Assembly: GCA_943370215.1 (NCBI GenBank)
Contig: CALRQC020000022.1
Span: 1 to 64,000 of the forward strand
Reading direction: 5' to 3'
DNA from: Niveispirillum sp943370215
GTDB taxonomy: Bacteria > Pseudomonadota > Alphaproteobacteria > Azospirillales > Azospirillaceae
Length of the DNA stretch: 64,000 nucleotides
The notes under the pieces: generated by a model
Told to the model about the DNA's origin: nothing
Seen by the model: only the letters and a program-made list of their open reading frames with translations
Databases searched by the model: none
Program-made: the position numbers and the translations under genes
In this document: piece after piece, positions 44,833 to 54,628 of the stretch
Layout of the letters: the number at the start of each line of letters is the position of its first letter
How positions within the stretch are numbered: position 1 is the first letter of the stretch

Positions 44833-46539
44833 ATGGCGTTGGAATTTACAGAACCGGAACAGCTTGAGAAGTTTCTGGCGGACAAGCCAGCTCAATGGTC
44901 GCATATTATCGCCGCGCGTGCTGCCTTGCGGGTGTTGCCGATTGCGCTGACCCACTTGCCGGAAAAGCACTGGTTGCTGATATTCCGGGCATGTTTCATA
45001 TCCTGGGCTGTGAGCAAATTTCCGGCCCCTAACATGCTCGCAGCTGCGGAGTCCATCGGCTCTGCGGATTTAACCGCCTTTCCTGCCGTCCGCTCCGTAG
45101 CAATTTCGGCTGCCCTTTACGCCGCCCGTTCAGCCTCCGCTTCAACTGCCGTTCTAGCCAGCCGTTACGCAGTTCGGGCCGTCACAGATTCAGTTGCGGC
45201 TTCTATCATTCGTTCTGCAACTCGCGATGACTCGGTTCAAGCCGTGTTTCGTACTCCTCAGCCTGAGGGCTGGGCCTGGACGCTTGCGACTGTAGATGCA
45301 GCCGAGTTGATGGAGCGGATAGCACCTAGATCTCTCACTGAATTGATGTTGCTTCCGCTCTGGGGAGAGGTATTCCCGTCCTTGATTGTGAGGCGTTGGG
45401 AAGCCTTGGCTCAAAACAAGGCCGGGTCTAAATACGCCCCCTGGATCGACTGGTATCAGGCTTTGCTTGCCGGTGACGGTCCCAGCGCCGACTATTTCAG
45501 CCCTGACCTAACCCTGCGCATCGCCCAACAGCCCGATAAATGGTGGGACCGTCCGGCGGAAGCGGTGAATGCTGATATCGCCGCGTGGTTGGCGGAGGGG
45601 CGGAACAAGCAGAATGACGCGCTCATCAACAAAGTTGACGAGATGCAGCAACAACTGATTCAACGCCCAGCCGCTGCGTCCTTTGGCTGGACGGACGGGC
45701 GGCTTTCAGCAGACCCGCCCGCACCCTTGCCCGCCGGCTCTCTGGCACAGGATTTTCTGGATGAGACACGCCAGAAGGCGATGGAGTTGCGCGAACGTCT
45801 GGCAATGACCAATGTGCCGCAGCATGTTCGCAAATCACTGGACGGGGTGATTGCCATCTTGCCGGAACAGGTCTCAGACCTGCGTCCTGGCGTGCTGCGC
45901 TCCCGCGCCCGCTCACTTCACGCCACTGCGGCTGCCTATGCTGGGCAGTTTAAGGATGGTGAATTGGCCGTTGATGCCGTCGCCATGGTCTTTGACCTCT
46001 CGGGCGGGCTGCGTGATCTGGAAGGATGCTTTCCGGAACTGCGGGATATCGAAAAGGAAATCGCCGCCCTGAACCTGAAGCCCAAGGATGTGGCCGCTGT
46101 TCAGCAACATCTGGAGGCGATCAACGGTGTCGTATCGGAAAGCCCCGTCGTGGCTGACAGCGCCAAGACAGTGATGGCCGTGGGTACCGAAACGATGAAG
46201 GCCGATGCACCGGCGGAGATCGTAGAGGTCCGCACCGCCGAACAGGCCCTTGTCGCCCGCAATCTTGTTAACGTTGCCCTTCAAGGCAGCATTCAACAAA
46301 TCCTATCGCGCGTGCCGGGCACCGTCGGCCGCGTTTATGACGAGACAGAAAAGACGGTTCTCCATCTTATTCGACCCGTTGGAACAGTGGGGGCCTCATA
46401 CTTGATAGGAAGTCTTGTGAACCCTGTCGCAGGTTTGGCAACGTTTGCTCTTGCTGAGTATGAGAAGCTGCCCGGCATCATCAGCTTCATCAAAGAAGCC
46501 AGAAAAATGCTTGGGCTTGGCGATGCTGACAGCGAATAA
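44833..46539 (+). CDS. Orphan 568-residue protein, unrecognised
   Basis: I do not recognise this protein. Residues 1-60 form a Trp-containing helical segment (QWSHIIAARAALRVLPIALTHLPEKHWLLIFRACF). Residues 80-135 are Ala/Ser-rich and helical. A probable coiled segment lies near 258-280 (RNKQNDALINKVDEMQQQL), and more helices follow to about 480. Near the C-terminus is a hydrophobic stretch (TVGASYLIGSLVNPVAGLATFALAEY) that could insert in or lie on a membrane. No signal peptide is seen. The third-codon positions and base composition (many ct/tt-ending codons, about 45040-45420) look less GC-rich than neighbours. It stands alone between a REP-like element and a gene-poor region, consistent with acquisition by transfer. 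Confidence 0.82.
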   Translation: MALEFTEPEQLEKFLADKPAQWSHIIAARAALRVLPIALTHLPEKHWLLIFRACFISWAVSKFPAPNMLAAAESIGSADLTAFPAVRSVAISAALYAARSASASTAVLASRYAVRAVTDSVAASIIRSATRDDSVQAVFRTPQPEGWAWTLATVDAAELMERIAPRSLTELMLLPLWGEVFPSLIVRRWEALAQNKAGSKYAPWIDWYQALLAGDGPSADYFSPDLTLRIAQQPDKWWDRPAEAVNADIAAWLAEGRNKQNDALINKVDEMQQQLIQRPAAASFGWTDGRLSADPPAPLPAGSLAQDFLDETRQKAMELRERLAMTNVPQHVRKSLDGVIAILPEQVSDLRPGVLRSRARSLHATAAAYAGQFKDGELAVDAVAMVFDLSGGLRDLEGCFPELRDIEKEIAALNLKPKDVAAVQQHLEAINGVVSESPVVADSAKTVMAVGTETMKADAPAEIVEVRTAEQALVARNLVNVALQGSIQQILSRVPGTVGRVYDETEKTVLHLIRPVGTVGASYLIGSLVNPVAGLATFALAEYEKLPGIISFIKEARKMLGLGDADSE

Positions 46540-46871
46540 ATCTGTCCGTCTGCGTCGTGCCTGCTGCAATCCGTTCCGGACTTTGTTAATATAGGAATAT
46601 TTTCACCGAAATTGCGTCATTCTCCGGTGCGACCACTCATTCACTCCCTTGCGTCAGATGATCATTCGGAGACACCTGGCCATTAAACTCTGAAACAACC
46701 CGAAAATTGTGTTGCGTAGAGGGGCGTCCATTCGGAGCGGATGGCCATCATGCTCTGAAAACGTCAGCCCACAGCATCACCCCCTAACCCCACCCCCCGA
46801 TTGCACCGGGCAGCCCGCTGCGGTACAAGGCCCGCAAACCTTTTGCAGATGCTTACCTGAAGGATGCCGCC
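46540..46871 (+). other. Gene-less region with direct repeat before ettA
   Basis: A 332-base stretch with no credible gene. It contains an imperfect direct repeat of about 31-33 bases: attcggag...ggccat....ctctgaaa at 46664-46694 and again at 46730-46762, 66 bases apart. The rest shows no hairpin with a T-run. A 100-codon frame crossing the ettA start is a shadow. The ettA promoter probably lies in the right half. Confidence 0.55.
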
Positions 46872-48548
<1,677 letters not shown>

Positions 48549-48579
48549 GCAGATTCAGGGCTTTTTTATTCAGTGATGC

Positions 48580-48618
48580 ATTCCCCCGTCGGGCAACCGA
48601 CGGGGGAATTTCTTTTTT
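48580..48618 (+). terminator. Rho-independent terminator after ettA
   Basis: A perfect hairpin, attcccccgtcgg/ccgacgggggaat with loop gcaa, is followed by ttctttttt, 31 bases past the ettA stop. Confidence 0.94.
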
Positions 48619-48725
48619 GCGGCATCTTTCCAGCCCCATTTTGCCTCGGTCTGGACACACGCCAATGGGATTAATACTTGCGTGAAAGAACACGGGCGAA
48701 ACCGCCCCAAAAAAGGATGCCCCTC

Positions 48726-50003
48726 ATGCGTCTGGCAGTGCTTCCGCTTGGTGCTCTTCTGCTTTTGTCCGCCTGTGCCGCCGATCCCTTTCTGGAGGAG
48801 GGCAAACGGCGCAATCAGGAAATCAGCGAAAGGGTGACGCGACTGGCCGAATTGCGTGCCATTTGTGCCGGCACACCGCAAGTGCCGGGCCGGGGCCTGA
48901 CTGCGGAGGAGGCGTTGGAGCAGAAGGCGAATATCATCCACCTGCAATCGTTGGCGCCGGATATCTGGCCGCAAGTACCGCTGTTCCATCCGCGTGTGGA
49001 GGAAATGCGGAATGCCTGCGCCGGCGACCCTGACCGGCGGATTCCAGGGCGTCCCATGACGGCGATTGAATCACGCGAAATATTTGCCATCCTGTATCCG
49101 CCGACCCCGAACGATACCTCTGTCCCTGGAACGATCACCTTCCACCCCAGCTATGGCCGGGATAACTGGGATCGGGAAGTCTGGACTGAACCCGCATGGC
49201 GTAGCGATCGATCATGGGATTACCCACAAGGTCGCTATTACAACGATGGGTATTACCAACCAAATTCCCGTGACATTGAGCGCGAGAGACTGGAACGCGA
49301 ACGTCGCTATCAACGGGAGCAGTTGGATATACAGAGGCGGGCGTTGGACCGCATGGCCGCTGAACGGGAGGCGCGTCGGGAAGCCGAAGAGGTCAGACGG
49401 CGCATCGAGGAAGAAGACCGCCGCCGGGCTCGGCGCGAAGCGGAGCGCAACAATGGCACCCACAGTGAAGCGCTTGAAGTGCTGAGGCGGATGGAGGAAA
49501 GCAGAGTCCGGCGCGAGCAGCAGGAGGCGCGGGATCGTGATGAACGGGCGCGTCGTCAGGCAGATGAAGGGCGCCGCCGGGCGGAGGAGGACAGAAGCCG
49601 CCAAGTGCAGCAGGAGGCGCGGGATCGTGAGGATCGCGCCCGCCGTCAGGCAGATGAAGCGCGCCGCCGGGCGGAGGAGGACAGAAGCCGCCAGGCGCAG
49701 CAGGAGGCGCGGGATCGTGATGAACGGGCGCGTCGTCAGGCGGATGAAGCACGCCGCCGGGCGGAGGAGGACAGAAGCCGTCAGGCGCAGCAGGAGGCGA
49801 GGGATCGTGATGAACGGGCGCGTCGTCAGGCGGATGAAGCCCGTCGCCGGGCGGAGGAGGACAGAAGCCGCCAGGCGCAGCAGGAAGTGCGGGAGCGCGA
49901 GGACCGCGCCCGGCGTGAGGCAGAGGATGCCCGCCGCCGGGCGGATGAAGCTCGTCGAGCCGTGCAGGAACGTAATATTCCGTCAACGGTCTCGCCGAAC
50001 TGA
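48726..50003 (+). CDS. Lipoprotein with long charged repeat coiled coil
   Basis: A 425-residue predicted lipoprotein. ATG 48726 follows AAGGATG and gives a signal ending in lipobox LSAC. The N-terminal 150 residues form a unique domain with four cysteines (AICAG, NACAG) and GREAMT-like turns. An aromatic Tyr/Trp-rich stretch follows near 155-185. From about residue 190 the protein is an Arg/Glu/Gln/Ala-rich single helix, including five nearly identical 30-residue repeats (RQAQQEARDRDERARRQADE and so on). The helix could span the periplasm. No family is recognised; it is not TolA or a known tether by motif. It converges with metF. Confidence 0.78.
   Translation: MRLAVLPLGALLLLSACAADPFLEEGKRRNQEISERVTRLAELRAICAGTPQVPGRGLTAEEALEQKANIIHLQSLAPDIWPQVPLFHPRVEEMRNACAGDPDRRIPGRPMTAIESREIFAILYPPTPNDTSVPGTITFHPSYGRDNWDREVWTEPAWRSDRSWDYPQGRYYNDGYYQPNSRDIERERLERERRYQREQLDIQRRALDRMAAEREARREAEEVRRRIEEEDRRRARREAERNNGTHSEALEVLRRMEESRVRREQQEARDRDERARRQADEGRRRAEEDRSRQVQQEARDREDRARRQADEARRRAEEDRSRQAQQEARDRDERARRQADEARRRAEEDRSRQAQQEARDRDERARRQADEARRRAEEDRSRQAQQEVREREDRARREAEDARRRADEARRAVQERNIPSTVSPN
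49521..49970 (+). repeat. Five tandem 90-bp repeats in coding sequence
   Basis: Units begin at 49521, 49611, 49701, 49791 and 49881, each starting caggaggcg or caggaagtg. The first four are almost identical; the last diverges and decays towards 49970. The period of 90 bases keeps the frame and encodes 30 residues, or about eight heptad-like turns of helix. Low divergence indicates recent expansion and probable copy-number variation between strains. Confidence 0.93.
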
Positions 50004-50027
50004 TCTCGGGCTGGTTCTCCTGCCCGT

Positions 50028-50948
50028 TCAGCCGCGGGCTCGCACACCCAGCATGTGACAGATGGCTCCTGTCAGGTCAGCGCGGTTCATGGTGTAGAAG
50101 TGGAATTGCTTCACACCATGCCGCGCCAGATAACGGCACTGTTCGATGGCGACGGTGGCAGCGACGAGGTGACGGGTTTCCGGCGCCTCGTCCAGCCCCT
50201 CAAACAGGTCGCGCATCCAGGTGGGGATGGCGGTATTGCACTTCTCCCCCATCTCCACCGCCTTCTTGAAATTCAGGATCGGCAGGATGCCGGGCACCAT
50301 CGGCACATCAATGCCGGCCGCCGCCGCCTTGTCGCGGAAGCGCAGGAAGGCATCGGCATCGAAGAAGAACTGGCTGATGGCCCGGTTGGCTCCGGCATCC
50401 ACCTTGCGCTTCAGATTATCCAGGTCCACCTGGGCGCTGGGTGCCTCCGGATGCACCTCCGGGAAGCAGGCGACGGAAATGTCGAAATCGCCGATGCGCT
50501 TCAGCCCCGCCACCAGATCGGCGGCATAGGCATAGCCACCGGGATGCGGTTCATAGCCGCGCCCGCCCAGGCCGCCAGTGCCATCGGCACGCGGCGGCGG
50601 ATCACCGCGCAGGGCCACGATATGGCGGATGCCGGCATCCCAATAGGCCCGGGCGATCTCGTCAATCTCTTCCTTCGTCGCCGCCACACAGGTCAGATGG
50701 GCGGCGGCGGGAATGCCGGTCTGGTCCTGAATGGCCGTCACCGTGGCATGGGTGCGTTCGCGGGTGGACCCGCCCGCCCCATAGGTGACGGACATGAAGG
50801 CCGGCTTCAGCGGGGCCAGCCGATGGATGGCCGCCCACAGGTTTTCATGCATCTTCTCCGTCTTGGGCGGGAAGAATTCGAAACTGACCGTCAGGTCGCC
50901 GGGGGCTGTGATCAGGGGGGCCGAAAGATCGGCAACGGGCAGGCTCAT
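50028..50948 (-). CDS. metF: 5,10-methylenetetrahydrofolate reductase
   Basis: A 306-residue flavoenzyme that reduces methylene-THF to methyl-THF, the methyl donor for methionine synthesis. Family motifs include VSFEFFPPKTEKM at residues 21-33 (catalytic Glu), FMSVTYGAGGSTRERTH, HLTCV, and HIVALRGDPP (FAD binding). DISVACFPEVHPEA, FFFDADAFLRF and the PGILPI loop also fit. Length is standard for bacterial MetF. Its ATG overlaps the stop of the ArsR-methyltransferase gene by 4 nt (ATGA), so it is translationally coupled and shares the operator at 51958. Confidence 0.97.
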   Translation of the reverse strand: MSLPVADLSAPLITAPGDLTVSFEFFPPKTEKMHENLWAAIHRLAPLKPAFMSVTYGAGGSTRERTHATVTAIQDQTGIPAAAHLTCVAATKEEIDEIARAYWDAGIRHIVALRGDPPPRADGTGGLGGRGYEPHPGGYAYAADLVAGLKRIGDFDISVACFPEVHPEAPSAQVDLDNLKRKVDAGANRAISQFFFDADAFLRFRDKAAAAGIDVPMVPGILPILNFKKAVEMGEKCNTAIPTWMRDLFEGLDEAPETRHLVAATVAIEQCRYLARHGVKQFHFYTMNRADLTGAICHMLGVRARG

Positions 50949-51925
50949 GGCTCGGCTCCAGACAGGGCGGCTTGGCGGTTGGATAAGGAAAGGGTTTCAG
51001 TCTGGCGCACAGCGCGCCAGATGCAGACGGTCAAGGGGTCGCCCGGCAACTGGGTGACGGGGGCCGGTTCCAGGCCCGCCCGTTTCAGCCAGCCGCGCAT
51101 TTCGGTATCGGTAAAGCCCAGGCGGCGATGGGCATGGTCGGTGCGCAGTGATTCCTGTTCGTGCCGGTCGAAATCCACCACCAGCATGATCCCGCCGGGG
51201 CGCAGCAGGCGTGCCGCCTCCGCCAGCGCCTCGGCGGGGGTTTCGGCGAAATGCAGCACCTGATGGAAGATCACCGCATCCTGGCTCTGGCCTGGCAGGG
51301 CCAGTTGGTACATGTCGCCCAGCCGTACCTGACAATGGCGCAGCCCGGCCTTTTCCAGGTTTACCCGCGCCACCGCCAGCATTTCGCGTGAACTGTCGAT
51401 CCCCAGGCCATGGGTGATGCGCGGGCCGAACAGCTCCAGCATCCGGCCGGTGCCGGTGCCGACATCCAGCAGATCATTCACCCCCCGGGCCGGCAGCAGG
51501 GACAGCAGCGCCTGTTCCACCTCCCGTTCCGGGACATGCAGGCTACGAATCTGGTGCCAGCGGGCGGCATTCTCGCTGAAATAGTGCTGGGCGGCGGCAC
51601 GGCGACTTTCCTTGATCGTCTCCAGCCGCTCCAGGTCCAGCGACAGGCCGGCATCGTCGACCGGGATGGCATCCACCAGGGTGCGGGCCAGCTCCGCCAC
51701 ATTGCCGCGTTCCGCCAGCCGGTAATAGGCCCAGATACCCTCGCGAAACCGCTCCAGCAAACCCGCCTCGCAGAGTAATTTCAGGTGGCGGGAGACGCGT
51801 GGCTGGCTCTGCCCCAGAATCTGGGTAAGCTCCGTCACAGACAGTTCACCATGGGCGCACAGGGCCAACAACCGCAGCCTTGTCGGCTCCGCCGCTGCCT
51901 TCAGTGCATTCAACAGAAAATCCAT
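50945..51925 (-). CDS. ArsR-family regulator fused to SAM methyltransferase
   Basis: A 326-residue two-domain protein. Residues 1-90 form an ArsR/SmtB winged helix (LLNALKAAAEPTRLRLLALCAHGELSVTELTQILGQSQPRVSRHLKLLCEAGLL) without the usual metal-binding cysteines. Residues 140-260 form a class I methyltransferase fold (LLDVGTGTGRMLELF, GLGIDSSREML, DAVIFHQVLHF, LLRPGGIMLVVDFD). Such fusions beside metF are common in alphaproteobacteria and are thought to sense SAM or SAH and control methionine genes (SahR-like); here that is inference from context. It is probably autoregulated through the palindrome at 51958-51973. Confidence 0.88.
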   Translation of the reverse strand: MDFLLNALKAAAEPTRLRLLALCAHGELSVTELTQILGQSQPRVSRHLKLLCEAGLLERFREGIWAYYRLAERGNVAELARTLVDAIPVDDAGLSLDLERLETIKESRRAAAQHYFSENAARWHQIRSLHVPEREVEQALLSLLPARGVNDLLDVGTGTGRMLELFGPRITHGLGIDSSREMLAVARVNLEKAGLRHCQVRLGDMYQLALPGQSQDAVIFHQVLHFAETPAEALAEAARLLRPGGIMLVVDFDRHEQESLRTDHAHRRLGFTDTEMRGWLKRAGLEPAPVTQLPGDPLTVCIWRAVRQTETLSLSNRQAALSGAEP

Positions 51926-51957
51926 GGCATTCGACCTTTCATTCTCTGCATCAATAT

Positions 51958-51973
51958 ATAAAGATATCTTTAT
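51958..51973 (-). promoter_or_regulatory. 16-bp palindromic operator before ArsR-metF operon
   Basis: ATAAAGATATCTTTAT is a perfect palindrome ending 33 bases upstream of the regulator's ATG. It resembles the A/T-rich GATATC-centred sites described for SahR-type ArsR regulators of methionine cycle genes. It is the obvious candidate for autoregulation of the two-gene operon. Confidence 0.72.
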
Positions 51974-52096
51974 GCGCTGTAAATGGGTGCCATGCATCCG
52001 CCAGGTGGATGATTCCATGATCCGATCGGCAAGCAGAAGCGTTAAGGCCTGATCCGCCCCTTTGCCGGGGTGCCTTGATTGGAGATGGCGAACCCG

Positions 52097-52993
52097 ATGC
52101 AGCCGACGATGCCGATGATCCGCCGTGCCTGGGGCGGGCTGGCCCTGCCTTTTCTTGCCCTTGCGCTGTCCGCCTGCGGTACCGGCACTGACCGGGCAGG
52201 CCATTATGGCATGGGTGGCAACCTTTATGCCGGCCCCAGCGGCAGCACACCGGTGGGCGGTGACCCGACCACCACCGCGCTGCAGGGCAACGCACCGGGG
52301 CAGGGGGCTGCCACCCGCCCCCCGTCGAATATTGATCCACTGGAAGGCTTCAACCGGGCCGTCTTCTGGTTCAATGACGGGGTGGATACGGTGTTGATCC
52401 GCCCGCTTGCCGTCGCTTACAAGGCCGTGGTGCCGACCCCGGCCCGCACCGGTGTGCGCAATTTCATGCGCAATCTGCGCAGCCCGCTGGATTTCGCCAA
52501 CCAGCTTCTGCAGGGCGATGTGGAGGGGGCCGGCACCGTGCTGGGGCGCTTTGTCATCAATACCACCGTTGGTTTAGGTGGCCTGATCGACATTGCTGCG
52601 GAAAACGGTCTGAATTACGAATATGAAAGTATGGACCAGACATTGGCGGTCTGGGGCGTGCCGGAGGGCCCCTATCTGGTATTGCCGCTGCTGGGGCCCT
52701 CTTCCGTGCGTGATGCCGTGGGCCTGACCGGGGAGGCCTATGTCGATCCGGTGACGAACTGGGCGCAGAACACAGATCGTGACTGGATCGTTTATACCCG
52801 CGCCGGCCTGGTCGGGGTTGGCACCCGCGCTGAACTATTGGAACCTTTGGATGATCTGAAGCGTAATAGTCTCGATTACTACGCCGCGATGCGGTCGCTT
52901 TACCGCCAGCGGCGTGATGGCCTGATCCGCGATGGCGCCCCAGATCCGTCCCAATTGCCAGCTATACCGGACTATGGGGATGCCAAACGATAG
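52097..52993 (+). CDS. mlaA: MlaA (VacJ) family outer-membrane lipoprotein
   Basis: A 298-residue lipoprotein of the retrograde phospholipid transport system, which removes misplaced phospholipids from the outer leaflet of the outer membrane. Lipobox LSAC follows the signal peptide. Core motifs are NIDPLEGFNRAVFWFNDGVD, GVRNFMRNLRSPLDFANQLLQGD, GRFVINTTVGLGGLIDIA and DQTLAVWGVPEGPYLVLPLLGPSSVRDAVGL. Several ATGs are possible; I chose 52097 as the one with GGAG at a workable distance. mlaC follows after 93 bases; mlaDEF are not here. Confidence 0.93.
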   Translation: MQPTMPMIRRAWGGLALPFLALALSACGTGTDRAGHYGMGGNLYAGPSGSTPVGGDPTTTALQGNAPGQGAATRPPSNIDPLEGFNRAVFWFNDGVDTVLIRPLAVAYKAVVPTPARTGVRNFMRNLRSPLDFANQLLQGDVEGAGTVLGRFVINTTVGLGGLIDIAAENGLNYEYESMDQTLAVWGVPEGPYLVLPLLGPSSVRDAVGLTGEAYVDPVTNWAQNTDRDWIVYTRAGLVGVGTRAELLEPLDDLKRNSLDYYAAMRSLYRQRRDGLIRDGAPDPSQLPAIPDYGDAKR

Positions 52994-53086
52994 GAACCGG
53001 CCTATCACCATTCCCCGTGACGTCCATCACTGTTTGCCTCGCGGCAAAGAACGATGCTGACGCCAGAAACAAGGACTGAACCCGTG

Positions 53087-53758
53087 ATGACCATGACCAA
53101 TAATCGCCGTTCCCTGCTCTCTGGTGCCGCTTTCATGCTGATGGCGGGTTTTGGTGCTGCAATCATGCCCGCCATCGCGGTGCAGCCGGCCCAGGCCCAG
53201 GCGGATCAGGGGGCGAAGGCAGCCGCCGATTTCGTGCAGTCGTTGGGTGACAAGGCCATCGCCACGCTGGCGGATTCCAAAGTCTCCAAGGAGCAGACCA
53301 AGGAGATTTTCCGCCAACTGCTGAATGAGAATTTCGACGTTGCCACCATCGGCCGCTTCGTGCTGGGCCGTTACTGGAATACGGCAACCGAGCCGCAGCG
53401 CAAGGAATATACGGATCTGTTCGAGCGGATGATCGTGGAGGTCTATGCCGAGCGTTTCAGCCAATATGCGGGTGAGAGCTTCAAGGTCAGCGGCGCCCAG
53501 CCGGCGGGCCAGCGTGACGCGGTGGTGGTCAGCCAGGTGTTGCGCCCCAACGGCCCGCCGGTGAATGTGGCTTGGCGTGTGCGTGCCAAGGATGGCGGCG
53601 GTTACAAGATCGTCGATGTGGTGGTGGAGAATGTCTCCATGAGCCAGACCCAGCGGTCGGAATTCGCCTCTGTGATTGAAAATAACGGCGGCAAGTTCGA
53701 CGCCTTGCTGGACGCACTGCGCCAGCGCATCAGCAATCCGGCGAAGCCCACCCCGTAA
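53087..53758 (+). CDS. mlaC: MlaC family periplasmic phospholipid-binding protein
   Basis: A 223-residue periplasmic shuttle (Tol-Tol-Ttg2D family) that carries phospholipid between MlaA at the outer membrane and the MlaFEDB complex. A signal peptide ends near PAQAQA. The mature protein shows family motifs EIFRQLLNENFDVATIGRFVLGRYWNTATEPQRKEYTDLFERMIVEVYAERFSQYAGE and then VAWRVRAKDGGGYKIVDVVVENVSMSQTQRSEFASVIENNGGKFDALLDALR. Length is typical. ATG 53087 follows AAGGA at a loose distance. Confidence 0.93.
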   Translation: MTMTNNRRSLLSGAAFMLMAGFGAAIMPAIAVQPAQAQADQGAKAAADFVQSLGDKAIATLADSKVSKEQTKEIFRQLLNENFDVATIGRFVLGRYWNTATEPQRKEYTDLFERMIVEVYAERFSQYAGESFKVSGAQPAGQRDAVVVSQVLRPNGPPVNVAWRVRAKDGGGYKIVDVVVENVSMSQTQRSEFASVIENNGGKFDALLDALRQRISNPAKPTP

Positions 53759-53787
53759 CCGCTTCGCCTTTCCCCATTGCCTCTATG

Positions 53788-53817
53788 TGGCCCGCCGGCG
53801 CTTGCCCGGCGGGCCAT
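53788..53817 (+). terminator. Hairpin after mlaC
   Basis: A 10-bp inverted repeat (ggcccgccgg/ccggcgggcc, 7-nt loop), 31 bases after the mlaC stop, followed only by atttcc. It is a possible weak terminator. Confidence 0.55.
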
Positions 53818-53839
53818 TTCCATATCCGCTGGGGGGTCC

Positions 53840-54628
53840 ATGCTGCGTGAATGGCTGATCAGCCTCAGGACACACTGCCCCAAAGGGCTGGTGGCGCTGG
53901 GCTATCGCTACGCCGCAGTGGCCTGCCTCAGCCGGGCACAACGTTGTGCGGTGGCCTGGGAACCCCACCAGCGCCGCACCCGTGATGCCATCACCGCTGC
54001 CATGCTCGATGTGCCTTCCGATCGGGATACGGCCCTGATTTTGGGTTCCGGCCCTTGCCTGGATCTGCCGGTCGCGGCGTTGCTGGCCCGGTTCCCCCGC
54101 CTGTTGCTGGTTGATGTGGCCCATCCGCCCCCGACCCGGCGTCTGGCGGGCCGCCATCCTGGTATTGAACTGGTGACGCTGGAACTGACGGGTATGGCGG
54201 GTGTCGACTGCATGGTGAGCGAGGGCGCCCCGATGCCTCCCCCCATAACCGCCTTTTGGGATGATCCGCGCATCGGGCTTGTCGTCTCCGCCAATCTGGT
54301 TTCACAGTTGCCGCTGGTGCCTTTGCGACAGGCGTTGCGCCGCCAGCCGAATATCGACCAGCCGGCACTGGGCCGGGCGATTGTGGAAGCCCATCTCGCC
54401 CACTTACGGGGTTTTGGTTGCCCCACCCTGCTGATCGGCGATGTGCAGCGTTATGTGTTGAGCGATGATGGGGTGGTGGCGCAGGTGGAAGACCCGCTGT
54501 TCGGGGTGAACCTGCCTCCCGGTCCTGAATGGGATTGGACCGTTGCCCCGATGGGGGAAATCGCGGGCCGCTGGTCGATCATCAACCGGGTCCGGGCTGT
54601 CCGGTTGGATGGGGGACGCATCAGTTGA
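53840..54628 (+). CDS. Rossmann-like protein, possible methyltransferase
   Basis: A 262-residue cytoplasmic protein. ATG 53840 follows a GGGGGG ribosome site. A glycine motif ALILGSGPCLDLPVAALL near residue 65, followed by LLLVDVAHPP, resembles the SAM-binding start of class I methyltransferases (hhhxGxGxxxD). The segment RIGLVVSANLVSQLPLVPL would be motif IV. No specific family can be named and activity is unproven. It overlaps the 3' end of the convergent binding-protein gene by 8 bases. Confidence 0.66.
   Translation: MLREWLISLRTHCPKGLVALGYRYAAVACLSRAQRCAVAWEPHQRRTRDAITAAMLDVPSDRDTALILGSGPCLDLPVAALLARFPRLLLVDVAHPPPTRRLAGRHPGIELVTLELTGMAGVDCMVSEGAPMPPPITAFWDDPRIGLVVSANLVSQLPLVPLRQALRRQPNIDQPALGRAIVEAHLAHLRGFGCPTLLIGDVQRYVLSDDGVVAQVEDPLFGVNLPPGPEWDWTVAPMGEIAGRWSIINRVRAVRLDGGRIS

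Noticed and set aside
49521..49970. Regular repeats as a possible CRISPR array
   Set aside because: Units are contiguous, 90 bases long, in frame and coding, with no unique spacers.
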